Part shown: positions 23,001 to 28,845 of the stretch, in pieces
Position numbering within the stretch: the stretch's first letter is position 1
Layout of the letters: each line of letters opens with the position of its first letter
NCBI GenBank assembly: GCA_036501345.1
Contig: DASYAN010000590.1
Location: forward strand, 1 to 28,845
Direction: 5' to 3'
DNA from: DASYAN01 sp036501345
GTDB taxonomy: Bacteria; Chloroflexota; Ktedonobacteria; Ktedonobacterales; Ktedonobacteraceae
Length of the DNA stretch: 28,845 bases
Notes under the pieces: generated by a model
What the model was told of the DNA's origin: nothing
Database searches by the model: none
What the model saw: the letters and a program-made list of their open reading frames with translations, nothing else
Position numbers and translations under genes: made by a program

Positions 23001-25538
23001 ATTCATGAGATCAGTGACTGGGTGCTAACAATCGACCGCAACATTGGTATCGAATTTTTTGATCACGGAAGGACTACACAGCGCCCAGACTACCTGATAG
23101 ATTTCATTCCAAACAATTCTGCTGGTTTTGGACACCAGCTAATTATCACTTCCAGAGCCCTTCTGGAACTCGAAGTAACTCTTCGTCCAATTCTGGAAAA
23201 ATATGATCTTAAAGCTGGAAGACGCGAAACCTCTCTAATTCTTTCACAACTGCGCTCGCTCTCTGGAAGATTAGCGCTCAAGCTAATTTCTTCCCCTAAC
23301 CAACAAGGAGAAGCTCTTGGACTTGCACTGGCCCGGCTCTTCTTAATCAATCAGGGGGCACTCCAAAATCAGATTATCCTTCCACTCGATGCCCATCTTT
23401 ACCTTATAAACGAGAGGCGGAAACTTGTAGAAGAACTGGGGGACGACGTAACTCTTCGTCGAACCGATCTTGCCCTCTTCGACTTGAACGCCTCTAAGAG
23501 AACAATTCGTTGTAACCTGATCGAAGTCAAATGCTACAATCAGGTTGGTGGGCTTGAAGCCTACAACAAGCTCAAAATACATATTATTGAACAGATTGTA
23601 GAAAGCGAAAGCACATTAAATTACCACTTTAATCCACAAAGGCAAGAAGAAGATAGGCCGGATCGCTTACTAAAAACACATGAATTTACACATCTACTGG
23701 ACTTTTATCTGGATCGTTCACGGCGCTATAAGTTAATTACACCCGAAGCCTATCAGGAAGCTCGGTATCTTTTAACTACTCTAGAAGAAGGATACACATT
23801 AGAATTTACACATAGTGCCCTCATATTCGATTTTTCCCACACTGGTACTGACTCACCTGAGATTGAATGTGATGTTGCATTTTATCGTATAGGAAAAGAT
23901 CTTATTAGCACTCTAATATCAGAAGCAGAAATAACTACACAGGCATCTTTGAATAGGGAAGAACCCAAAGAGAATGAGGACAGACCTATTTCGCAGAACC
24001 ACTCTAGTTCGATCCCTCGTTTAGCGTCTGCAGCGTTCATCGTTCCGCCAAGAGAACGCTCAGCCTCATGGGAACAACGAAAGGAGAACTCGCATATATC
24101 GGTATCACAACTAGAAGTCTCCTCTAGTTTATCATCGAAATACGACTCACAAGATGTATACGCAGGGGATCAGCAGGAAAATATTCCTCTCTCAGAAAAC
24201 AGCAATAGAGATCTCATAACAGAATATGAGGCTAACCACAATGAGGAACATTCAGCCTTACTTACAGGTGAGATCAAAACCGCAGAACAAATTAACGCAA
24301 CCAACGATATACCCACAAATTCGCCCCCTTTACACGATATTGTATTAGGAGTACAAGGAACGACACCTCAATATGGAATTTTAGGAGAGACTGCCGGTAG
24401 AAAGATTGCCCTCGACCTCAATCAAACTCATACTATCAGCCTCTTTGGGGTTCAAGGAAGTGGCAAAAGCTATACACTTGGAAGTATTATCGAAATGGCT
24501 TGTCTTCCCATTCCACATATCAATGCCCTCCCAAGCCCGTTAGCAACCGTTGTCTTTCACTATAGCCCTACACAGGACTACAAACCTGAGTTCACCTCTA
24601 TGGTATATCCCAACTCGGATGAAAACCAGATCAAACAGCTGCAAGAAGAATATGGTGCTGAACCAAGCTCATTAAAAGACGTAGTTCTCCTCGTTCCATC
24701 TGCTAAAGTTGGAGAACGCAAAGCAGAGTATCCAGAGATTGAGATTCATCCTATTGCCTTTGCTGCATCTGAACTTAAAGCTTCTCATTGGAAATTTCTC
24801 ATGGGAGCTGTTGGAAGTCAGAGTGCCTACATGCGTCAAATTAATCATATCATGCGAAAATTGCGTGATAAACTCACCCTTGAAACACTCCAACAAGAGA
24901 TTTCAGCATCTACATTATCTGAACATCTTAAGGGACTAGCGCAAATGAGGCTAGCATTTGCCGCCGAGTACATTGATGATAGCCAGAACCTCAGAGATAT
25001 CATTCATCCGGGACGTCTCATCATCGTAGATCTTCGAGATGAATTTATCGATAAAGATGAAGCACTTGGACTCTTTGTTGTCCTACTCCAAATCTTTTCA
25101 GAGGCTACATTTCAGGGCAAGCCATTCAATAAACTTGTCGTTTTTGACGAGGCACACAAATATATAGAGAACGACGATCTCATCGCGGGTCTCATTGAAG
25201 TAGTGCGAGAGATGCGCCATAAAGGAACTAGTATCCTCGTGGCATCGCAGGATCCTCCATCTGTCTCAACATCTCTGATCGAACTCTCCTCACAAATCAT
25301 CCTACATAAATTTAACTCACCATCCTGGCTGAAACACATTCAAAAGGCGAATGCAGCCCTGAACGGTCTCAGCCCCGAGCAATTAAGCCGTCTTGGGCCC
25401 GGTGAAGCATTCTTTTGGTCCAGTAAGGCTACTGATGAAGCATTCACTAAAGGAGCCATGAAGGTTAAGGGACGTTCGCGAGTGACACTCCATGGAGGAA
25501 ATACAAAGACGGCGGTTTCACAAGTACAAAGTACCTAA
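20004..25538 (+). CDS. mad8: Giant HerA/FtsK-type ATPase with PD-(D/E)XK-like motif (DptH-like; MADS effector candidate)
   Basis: An 1844-residue protein. About 1100 N-terminal residues match nothing I know. A nuclease-like motif follows: D1155 in RTDLALFD, then IEVKCY with E1174 and K1176, on typical PD-(D/E)XK spacing. A polar, Ser/Glu-rich linker (about 1320-1450) leads to a HerA/FtsK ATPase: Walker A GVQGSGKS (1482-1489), Walker B VVFDEAHKYI (D1715-E1716) and a downstream VASQDPPSVS sensor region. DptH of phosphorothioation systems has a similar plan. Such ATPases translocate DNA, and this is the best candidate for the restriction subunit. It ends the operon. Confidence 0.88.
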   Translation: MMNTNRGFTEVTEEDITQALKKVLLPRMQEALEASLPGHCMRVTNLDLNLMTALCSDLRRTCPYSQVFILRDNKTIYNTSDPNMYVTSTKLVEQRNPLLNGEQRPPLLVFIPTDLRTSAEDSFGVATFADIPVGDAYDKQLKKLHEQEVPSLLQGAVQEIFSILTQEQWPWADVVTQVRYLLTATKNQVDGQTLGASLYELGLIPDFHLLDDPSLLTVKIRRNLEAVRIITYSSASTRGRVLELGLTDKSLQHRLLGFFSHVGVDDPSSWTRLIVLQKDNWDFSFDKWIFIDDIIHDKISIEVLPLNIPIAGEDDQDENLSGLNGQKVLNPNNQNKLQVTFRVDPLPFQVASLDYFTVQILTRNGEPVGSTKRIKAWKSKKPDQIVNLDKFNKIEWNDGWHLVRILAWTKEELPVPLDHRYVQGSDPRIRTNESEPFYVLQQGEIEDEAPRTPPQEYSLEHAKLRLQFKALSEERPLEDVMPETQLWTKKTNKTSRSKQAHLETLEVKFTHGERYRIYISRSLKEFEQKILSQPENPASWIWHIKTNMTSIAAPFLEHVDWPKSAAMENFLDARRSYFETIQAQVADKEGITQTADLPSLLDPCITYADAYHDLLTDLRYKIHRNGGIDQQKAIRTLRSVLAVDSIHVVLTDFRGCIREATLIAPTHPLRALWHINWAQVAQYWLHSTQQLLKANLSSVQENILRKLVPLNIPLTVPCTDGRVFTMVDMLNPFWSLYAPATEEDTRGLLSQICNILGLPEPAIGGETITSEVLAARMSRYIVQHPYIRTLKINTFNPGSATVLADALVQLQKQDPFSQLRYDIHLFVPDPTVPRIGEALELLLSPASTVNTEAVDAFSIPGNSHLFPKLSLAVHDTQNFITTPHKYRAHLSVLFDLFPAQEIGASPPLQTSDTAPLYGLVQDFRSDFQDTQERTFWRRQPRHGEPQTLPNLEHSINLLAALSHSLSGAISTVATGLPAFEQRPTFMIGLDMQQRELIHHIHEISDWVLTIDRNIGIEFFDHGRTTQRPDYLIDFIPNNSAGFGHQLIITSRALLELEVTLRPILEKYDLKAGRRETSLILSQLRSLSGRLALKLISSPNQQGEALGLALARLFLINQGALQNQIILPLDAHLYLINERRKLVEELGDDVTLRRTDLALFDLNASKRTIRCNLIEVKCYNQVGGLEAYNKLKIHIIEQIVESESTLNYHFNPQRQEEDRPDRLLKTHEFTHLLDFYLDRSRRYKLITPEAYQEARYLLTTLEEGYTLEFTHSALIFDFSHTGTDSPEIECDVAFYRIGKDLISTLISEAEITTQASLNREEPKENEDRPISQNHSSSIPRLASAAFIVPPRERSASWEQRKENSHISVSQLEVSSSLSSKYDSQDVYAGDQQENIPLSENSNRDLITEYEANHNEEHSALLTGEIKTAEQINATNDIPTNSPPLHDIVLGVQGTTPQYGILGETAGRKIALDLNQTHTISLFGVQGSGKSYTLGSIIEMACLPIPHINALPSPLATVVFHYSPTQDYKPEFTSMVYPNSDENQIKQLQEEYGAEPSSLKDVVLLVPSAKVGERKAEYPEIEIHPIAFAASELKASHWKFLMGAVGSQSAYMRQINHIMRKLRDKLTLETLQQEISASTLSEHLKGLAQMRLAFAAEYIDDSQNLRDIIHPGRLIIVDLRDEFIDKDEALGLFVVLLQIFSEATFQGKPFNKLVVFDEAHKYIENDDLIAGLIEVVREMRHKGTSILVASQDPPSVSTSLIELSSQIILHKFNSPSWLKHIQKANAALNGLSPEQLSRLGPGEAFFWSSKATDEAFTKGAMKVKGRSRVTLHGGNTKTAVSQVQST

Positions 25539-25603
25539 ATGGGATCATAGCTTGATCAGAGGTCACTAGGACTCCTTCCATCCAGTGAAATTCAGGGGCA
25601 AAT

Positions 25604-25644
25604 TTGACGAAAAAACGCGGTTTTTCGATGTCTCGCAGACATCG
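25604..25644 (+). terminator. Paired hairpins after the defence operon
   Basis: Two stems lie 66 bases after the operon stop: CGAAAAA/TTTTTCG (25608-25614 with 25621-25627) and CGATGTCT/AGACATCG (25626-25633 with 25637-25644, loop CGC). They share two bases, so both cannot be fully formed together. A T-rich stretch (TCACTCTTTT) follows. A plausible operon terminator, though without a classical U-tract. Confidence 0.45.
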
Positions 25645-25703
25645 AATCACTCTTTTCCTGAAATAGCTTGGTAGCGCTTGGCAACCCACATTCCGCAGAA
25701 TGG

Positions 25704-25732
25704 TTGACGAAAAAAGGAAATTTAGGTAAGGT
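25704..25732 (+). promoter_or_regulatory. Candidate promoter for the Mrr-type gene
   Basis: TTGACG (25704-25709), 17 bases, then TAAGGT (25727-25732), about 30 bases before the ATG at 25765. The -10 box is weak, four of six matches. The same 12-mer that carries the -35 box also occurs exactly 100 bases upstream. Confidence 0.35.
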
Positions 25733-25764
25733 AGGGAAAAAGAGCGAGACGGGAAAAATATATC

Positions 25765-26334
25765 ATGTCTCTCTACAACTCCACTCCACCGACCAATCCA
25801 GATATCAAACGTGAGTTGAAAGAGTACCTTCTCTCTCTGTCAGCACGGAGCTTCGAATTTTTCGCAGGCGAGTTTTTAGTCTACGTCGGACTAGAGGCCG
25901 TTTCTGTCACGCGCTACATTAGCGATGGAGGAATCGATGCTCATGGCAAGCTCGTTGCTGGACAGTTTCGTATCCCGATCGGTGTACAAGTCAAGCGTCA
26001 CAGAAACAACGTCCAGCGACCTGATATCGACAGATTTATTGGAGCATTATCGGGATGCTTTTCCGAAGGGATGTTCATGACAACTGCAGACTACACATCT
26101 AGTGCACTTCAGAAAGCATCGACGTCCATTTCTCGCGTGCTCACATTAAATGGTGATCAAGTGGTCTCAATCATGGTAGAGCATGGACTTGGATTGAAGA
26201 CCTCATCCTTTACGTGTCAATCAATGTATGGATATGACCCAGAGATTCCGTGTGGGAGTATAGTTATTTGTCACTTCGGAAAGAAATCTATAATTGAAGG
26301 TTCAAATGTTCACTACTCGCAGCCAGTTTTATAA
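25765..26334 (+). CDS. Mrr-type restriction endonuclease
   Basis: A 189-residue protein with the Mrr_cat fold. RSFEFFAGEFL begins the domain, DGGID (D58) and VQVKR (Q75-K77) form the PD-(D/E)XK active site, and RPDIDRFIGALSG and GMFMTTADYT follow as in the family. Mrr enzymes cut methylated or foreign DNA. The family-like part ends near residue 140 (EHGLGLKTS); the last 45 residues are unusual and overlap the next gene's start. It carries the first copy of a 42-bp repeat (26138-26179), which encodes LTLNGDQVVSIMV. The C-terminus may therefore have been rebuilt by recombination. It looks intact and may add to the defence island. Confidence 0.85.
   Translation: MSLYNSTPPTNPDIKRELKEYLLSLSARSFEFFAGEFLVYVGLEAVSVTRYISDGGIDAHGKLVAGQFRIPIGVQVKRHRNNVQRPDIDRFIGALSGCFSEGMFMTTADYTSSALQKASTSISRVLTLNGDQVVSIMVEHGLGLKTSSFTCQSMYGYDPEIPCGSIVICHFGKKSIIEGSNVHYSQPVL
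26138..26179 (+). repeat. 42-bp direct repeat, copy 1 (inside the Mrr-type gene)
   Basis: Identical base for base to 28138-28179, exactly 2000 bp away. Allowing one mismatch the match extends four bases to the left (CGC). This copy is in frame within the 3' part of the mrr gene and is the native one, because both flanks continue the Mrr-like protein. Confidence 0.93.
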
Positions 26335-27298
26335 ACCCAAAGATACCGAGCAAAAGCCAAATGAAGTGGTAGACATAACAGATTTTTCTATTGGCGGCAG
26401 CTTCTCAAGCTATCCAGACGGAAGCAGAGCAAAATTTGAGGTATTCTGTCCAAGCAATACCATTTATCAATTTCTTATACCTCATCACCGTTATTTATTC
26501 AAAAAGACACTTGAGCGTAAAAGCGGAGTAATTTATTATGAGCAGTTCTGGACTGAAATCATAGCCTATAAACTTGGCAGAATTTTAGATATTGCCGTTC
26601 CTCCAGCTTTTGTTGCCTATTACTCTAATAAGGAAAGGAGTAGCTTGGAATATGCTAGTCTTATTGAATGGTACTATAAATATCCCAATGAAAAATGGGG
26701 AAATGTAAATAGAGGTGGAGATTATATGTCTCGTGCCATACCAGATTACGACAGAAAAAAACTAGAACCGTAAACTTTGCATGAGGCAAACACGAAATCG
26801 TCTTTTCCGGTCTCTTAAAATGAGCGTGTGCCAAGCCAAGTTTACGATTGTAGAAAAAAAGGAAAGCTGCACAATTTTGAGACGATCACTGATATTTTTA
26901 CTTTGTGGCTTCATGTGGAGAACTGGCAGAAAAAATGGGCCGAAATCCTCTTATTTGATGCAATAATAGGCAACACAGATAGGCATCAAGAAAATTGGGA
27001 AATCTATTCTTTTGTGTCAAAAGACGGAAGGTTAATTGAAGAACTTTCCCCTGCATTTGATAATGGCACTTCTATGGGGTATGATATTCTCTCTAAGAAT
27101 ATATCAAAGAAACTTACTAACTTGGAGGCTTATGTAAACAAAGGTACACATCACATGATGTGGTTAAGAAGTGACATTAAACATGCGGGGCATTTTGAAT
27201 TATTGCAAAAGCTGGTTGACAAGTTTCCTGAAACAAAACAATCAATAATAACTAAGTTACAAATTGATATCTCGCCTATCTCTCAAGATATTTTGTAA
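26306..27298 (+). pseudogene. HipA-like Ser/Thr kinase gene, interrupted by a short insertion
   Basis: Two pieces in the same reading frame form one HipA_C/CtkA-like kinase. The N-terminal piece has RYLFKKT (ATP-binding Lys) and EQFWTEIIAYKLGRILDIAVP. The C-terminal piece has the catalytic FDAIIGNTDRHQENW (codons from 26954) and metal-binding PAFDNGTS. They are separated by TAA at 26771 and TAA at 26816, both inside a 99-base stretch bounded by 9-bp direct repeats. Removing it restores DYDRKKGKLHNFETI and a 297-residue protein, the usual length for stand-alone HipA-like kinases. The ATG has GAAGG at proper spacing and overlaps the mrr end. As it stands it should be inactive, unless the stops are bypassed. 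Confidence 0.8.
26762..26860. mobile_element. Probable 90-bp MITE-like insertion with a 9-bp target duplication
   Basis: AGAAAAAAA occurs at 26753-26761 and again at 26852-26860. The 90 bases between them end in imperfect inverted repeats: left AACCGTAAACTT (26766-26777), right AAGTTTACGATT (26838-26849), 11 of 12 matching. A second inner pair (CACG near 26791, CGTG near 26825) adds to the hairpin potential. The unit plus duplication is 99 bases, a multiple of three, but it brings two in-frame stops. Because the duplicated target is A-rich, a coincidence is possible. Confidence 0.55.
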
Positions 27299-27411
27299 CT
27301 AACCGAGTTTAATATTCACAATCCATTATATAAGTTAACCGAAGAGAGGGCAAATTTTATCATAGAGCTTATCGATTTCAGATATACTAAGCTCAGAAAG
27401 ATGTTTAACAT

Positions 27412-28131
27412 ATGAGACTGATAAACAAACTCATTGAGCCAAAAAAGATACTGGTTGTCTGGCAAGCTCCTGATAATGCCTTACAGCAGCAAATGGCGAG
27501 GCATCGTTTTGTCGTTGGTGAAATTAACAACGATGGTGAAAAGGCTTGGCTCATGTATTACAATAATGAAGATACAAAAATTGCGGAGATGTTAGGTTTT
27601 ACTGGCTTAACAGCCTATCCTTATGAACCTGGTAAAGCATTTTATGGCAATGTCGTTGATGTTTTGTCTACAAGACTGCCCCCTGCTTCTAGAACAGATT
27701 ACGACAATTATCTACTCTCATATAGAATATCTCCACAAGCTGAAGGCCTTTCTGCCTTATCGCTTTTGGCCTATACCACTGGCAAACTAGCTGGTGATGG
27801 CTTTACGTTCTTGCATAGTTTTGAGAATACCAAGCCAGCATTTGATTTTACTTTTGAAATTGCTGGTTTTCGTCATCATGGTCTCAAAGAATTTCCTAAC
27901 ATTTCTATCTTACAGAATAAGGAAGTCTCTTTTGCATATGAACCCTCTAATCCATACGATAACGAAGCCATAGCTATTACCTACCAAGGGAAAAAGCTTG
28001 GGTATGTTTCAAAGGGTTTTACGCGTGTACTAAAAGGCCTGATAGAAACATATCAAATATCTGCGTTTATCGAAAGAATAAACGGTACGCCAGAAAGACC
28101 AAGCGTACTCATTTTTGTTGGAGTCCGATAA
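27412..28131 (+). CDS. HIRAN-domain protein paired with the HipA-like kinase
   Basis: A 239-residue protein. The C-terminal HIRAN domain (about residues 143-230) shows FTFEIAGFRHHG, VSFAYEPSNPYDNEAIAI and GKKLGYVSKG, the pattern of this DNA-end or single-strand binding domain. The N-terminal 140 residues (RHRFVVGEI, NVVDVLSTRLPP, SLLAYTTGKLAGDGFTFL) resemble parts of HipA N-terminal regions, suggesting a kinase-linked regulator. A TATACT box (27383-27388) precedes it without a clear -35, and no strong RBS is visible. It lies 113 bases after the kinase remnant. The cassette is AT-richer than the neighbouring genes, a sign of transfer. Confidence 0.75.
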   Translation: MRLINKLIEPKKILVVWQAPDNALQQQMARHRFVVGEINNDGEKAWLMYYNNEDTKIAEMLGFTGLTAYPYEPGKAFYGNVVDVLSTRLPPASRTDYDNYLLSYRISPQAEGLSALSLLAYTTGKLAGDGFTFLHSFENTKPAFDFTFEIAGFRHHGLKEFPNISILQNKEVSFAYEPSNPYDNEAIAITYQGKKLGYVSKGFTRVLKGLIETYQISAFIERINGTPERPSVLIFVGVR

Positions 28132-28137
28132 TCCGCA

Positions 28138-28179
28138 TGCTCACATTAAATGGTGATCAAGTGGTCTCAATCATGGTAG
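28138..28179 (+). repeat. 42-bp direct repeat, copy 2 (isolated)
   Basis: Identical to 26138-26179. Neither flank resembles Mrr sequence, so this is a displaced copy. It starts seven bases after the HIRAN stop and forms the right boundary of the kinase/HIRAN cassette. Confidence 0.93.
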
Positions 28180-28412
28180 GGCGGATAATAATCACCCGTA
28201 GACACGTCCATCTGCTCACGCTTCTGGTGCAACAGAGCCAAATTCTGAATTGTCGAGAAGCTGCTCCTATTCTCTCGCAAAGCCCCATGGCTCAGTGAGC
28301 CAGAGACGAGGATGAAAATGGGATAGAATGGAAGGGACTGGCGAGTGAGGTCGGTACCCTTAATGATGCAACAAATTCGTTGTCAAAGCTGACCCAGGTG
28401 CGCCCAGAAGAG

Positions 28413-28442
28413 TTGACAAGGTTGACCTTTCGAATTTAGAAT
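28413..28442 (+). promoter_or_regulatory. Promoter of the cytochrome P450 gene
   Basis: Consensus TTGACA (28413-28418), 18 bases, then TAGAAT (28437-28442), 25 bases before the first possible ATG (28468). A second TTGACC overlaps the spacer (28422-28427). Its position argues that P450 transcription is independent of the cassette upstream. Confidence 0.6.
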
Positions 28443-28467
28443 CTAAAGAGGCAAAACAAGAAGTCAT

Positions 28468-28845
28468 ATGAAAGGTTTGATCATGCAAGGACAATCTGGA
28501 TTTGGTTCACAGCCATTGAGTTTATTTCGTCCCCATGCACTCGAAGAGATCCCGCAGGTCTACTCCTGGTTTGAAGAGATGCGAACACATCAGCCAGTTT
28601 TCTACGATGAGAGGATATGGCATGTCTTTCGTTACGAGGATGTGTTAACAGTTCTGACCGATCATACTCGCTTTTCTTCTGAACCACTTGCAGGGTTTAC
28701 CGCCCCCTTCCTTAAAGATACATTGGTCTCGAAGGATCCACCAGATCACCGCAAATTGCGCAATCTGGTCAATCAGGCATTTACTCCACGAGCGGTTGCT
28801 CGCCTTTCAGATCGTGTTACCCAGGTTACGCAAGAGCTATTGGAC
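28468..28845 (+). CDS. Cytochrome P450, N-terminal part (runs off the window)
   Basis: An open frame of 126 codons with no stop before the window end. It matches bacterial class I P450s: FRPHALEEIPQVYSWF, then WHVFRYEDVLTVLTD and TRFSSEP, followed by the C-helix motif KDPPDHRKLRNLVNQAFTPR, where His and Arg contact the heme propionates. P450s insert oxygen into substrates using ferredoxin-delivered electrons; the heme Cys loop lies outside the window. Starts at 28468 and 28483 are both possible. The second has GAAAGG at fitting distance and would give MQGQSGFG. Substrate unknown. Confidence 0.9.
   Translation, partial: MKGLIMQGQSGFGSQPLSLFRPHALEEIPQVYSWFEEMRTHQPVFYDERIWHVFRYEDVLTVLTDHTRFSSEPLAGFTAPFLKDTLVSKDPPDHRKLRNLVNQAFTPRAVARLSDRVTQVTQELLD

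Larger units (their letters stand above)
28132..28467. other. 336-base gene-poor spacer with repeat copy 2
   Basis: After the HIRAN gene there is a second 42-bp repeat copy, then about 290 bases without a convincing gene. In the mrr frame, copy 2 reads on into unrelated residues (VGRIIITRRHVHLLTLL) and stops at a TGA near 28297. No tRNA or transposase is seen. The right end holds the P450 promoter. Confidence 0.6.

Noticed and set aside
9634..25538. BREX or Pgl system, because of the NERD-kinase and methyltransferase
   Set aside because: No PglZ phosphatase, BrxL/Lon-like protease or PglX-type methyltransferase is present. The methyltransferase is HsdM-like with a partner HsdS, and the large ATPase is HerA-type, not BrxC/PglY.
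9634..25538. DNA phosphorothioation (Dnd/Dpt) system
   Set aside because: The last proteins resemble DptF/DptG/DptH in layout, but no DndA-E sulfur-modification genes are present and a methyltransferase with specificity subunit takes that place.
26306..27298. Frameshift as the cause of the broken kinase
   Set aside because: Both parts are in the same frame; the break is two in-frame TAA codons within a 99-base stretch, so an insertion explains it better.
1..28845. CRISPR array
   Set aside because: No regularly spaced direct repeats with unique spacers were found. The only long exact repeat is the single 42-bp pair.

Overview
This 28.8-kb bacterial window combines ordinary housekeeping genes with a large defence island. 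No marker fixes the species. The moderate GC content, the lipoprotein L,D-transpeptidase, two HigBA-type pairs and a cytochrome P450 next to recombined DNA would suit a large-genome soil bacterium such as a Ktedonobacteria-type Chloroflexota, but that is only an inference.

Left part (1-9030): the 3' portion of a cobyrinate a,c-diamide synthase; a toxin-first HigBA pair with a palindrome over its -10 box; a small one-helix membrane protein; an odd tRNA gene; a GT-C type membrane glycosyltransferase (minus strand); a second toxin-first HigBA pair (minus strand); the SRP GTPase Ffh; and a YkuD L,D-transpeptidase lipoprotein closed by a hairpin.

Defence operon (9567-25538): a truncated IS630-type transposase remnant borders a promoter and eight tightly packed same-strand genes. 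They encode an HsdM-like adenine methyltransferase, an OLD/RecF-like ATPase, a TOPRIM/DUF4276-like small protein, an HsdS-like specificity subunit, a NERD-pseudokinase-kinase protein, two proteins of unknown function, and an 1844-residue protein with a PD-(D/E)XK-like motif and a C-terminal HerA/FtsK ATPase. Five of the seven junctions overlap by 1-4 bases. This content and order match the methylation-associated defence system (MADS), in which methylation marks self DNA and the ATPase, kinase and nuclease parts act on invading DNA. This copy has peculiarities: no HTH first gene, a kinase that stops in its C-lobe, and a following reading frame that looks like the C-terminal part of an ATPase lacking its P-loop.

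Right part (25539-28845): an Mrr-type restriction endonuclease, then a HipA-like kinase gene broken by a probable 90-bp MITE-like insertion, then a HIRAN-domain protein. The kinase/HIRAN cassette lies between two perfect 42-bp copies of a stretch of the mrr gene exactly 2000 bp apart, which suggests recombination or integration. After a gene-poor spacer with a good promoter the window ends inside a cytochrome P450 gene.
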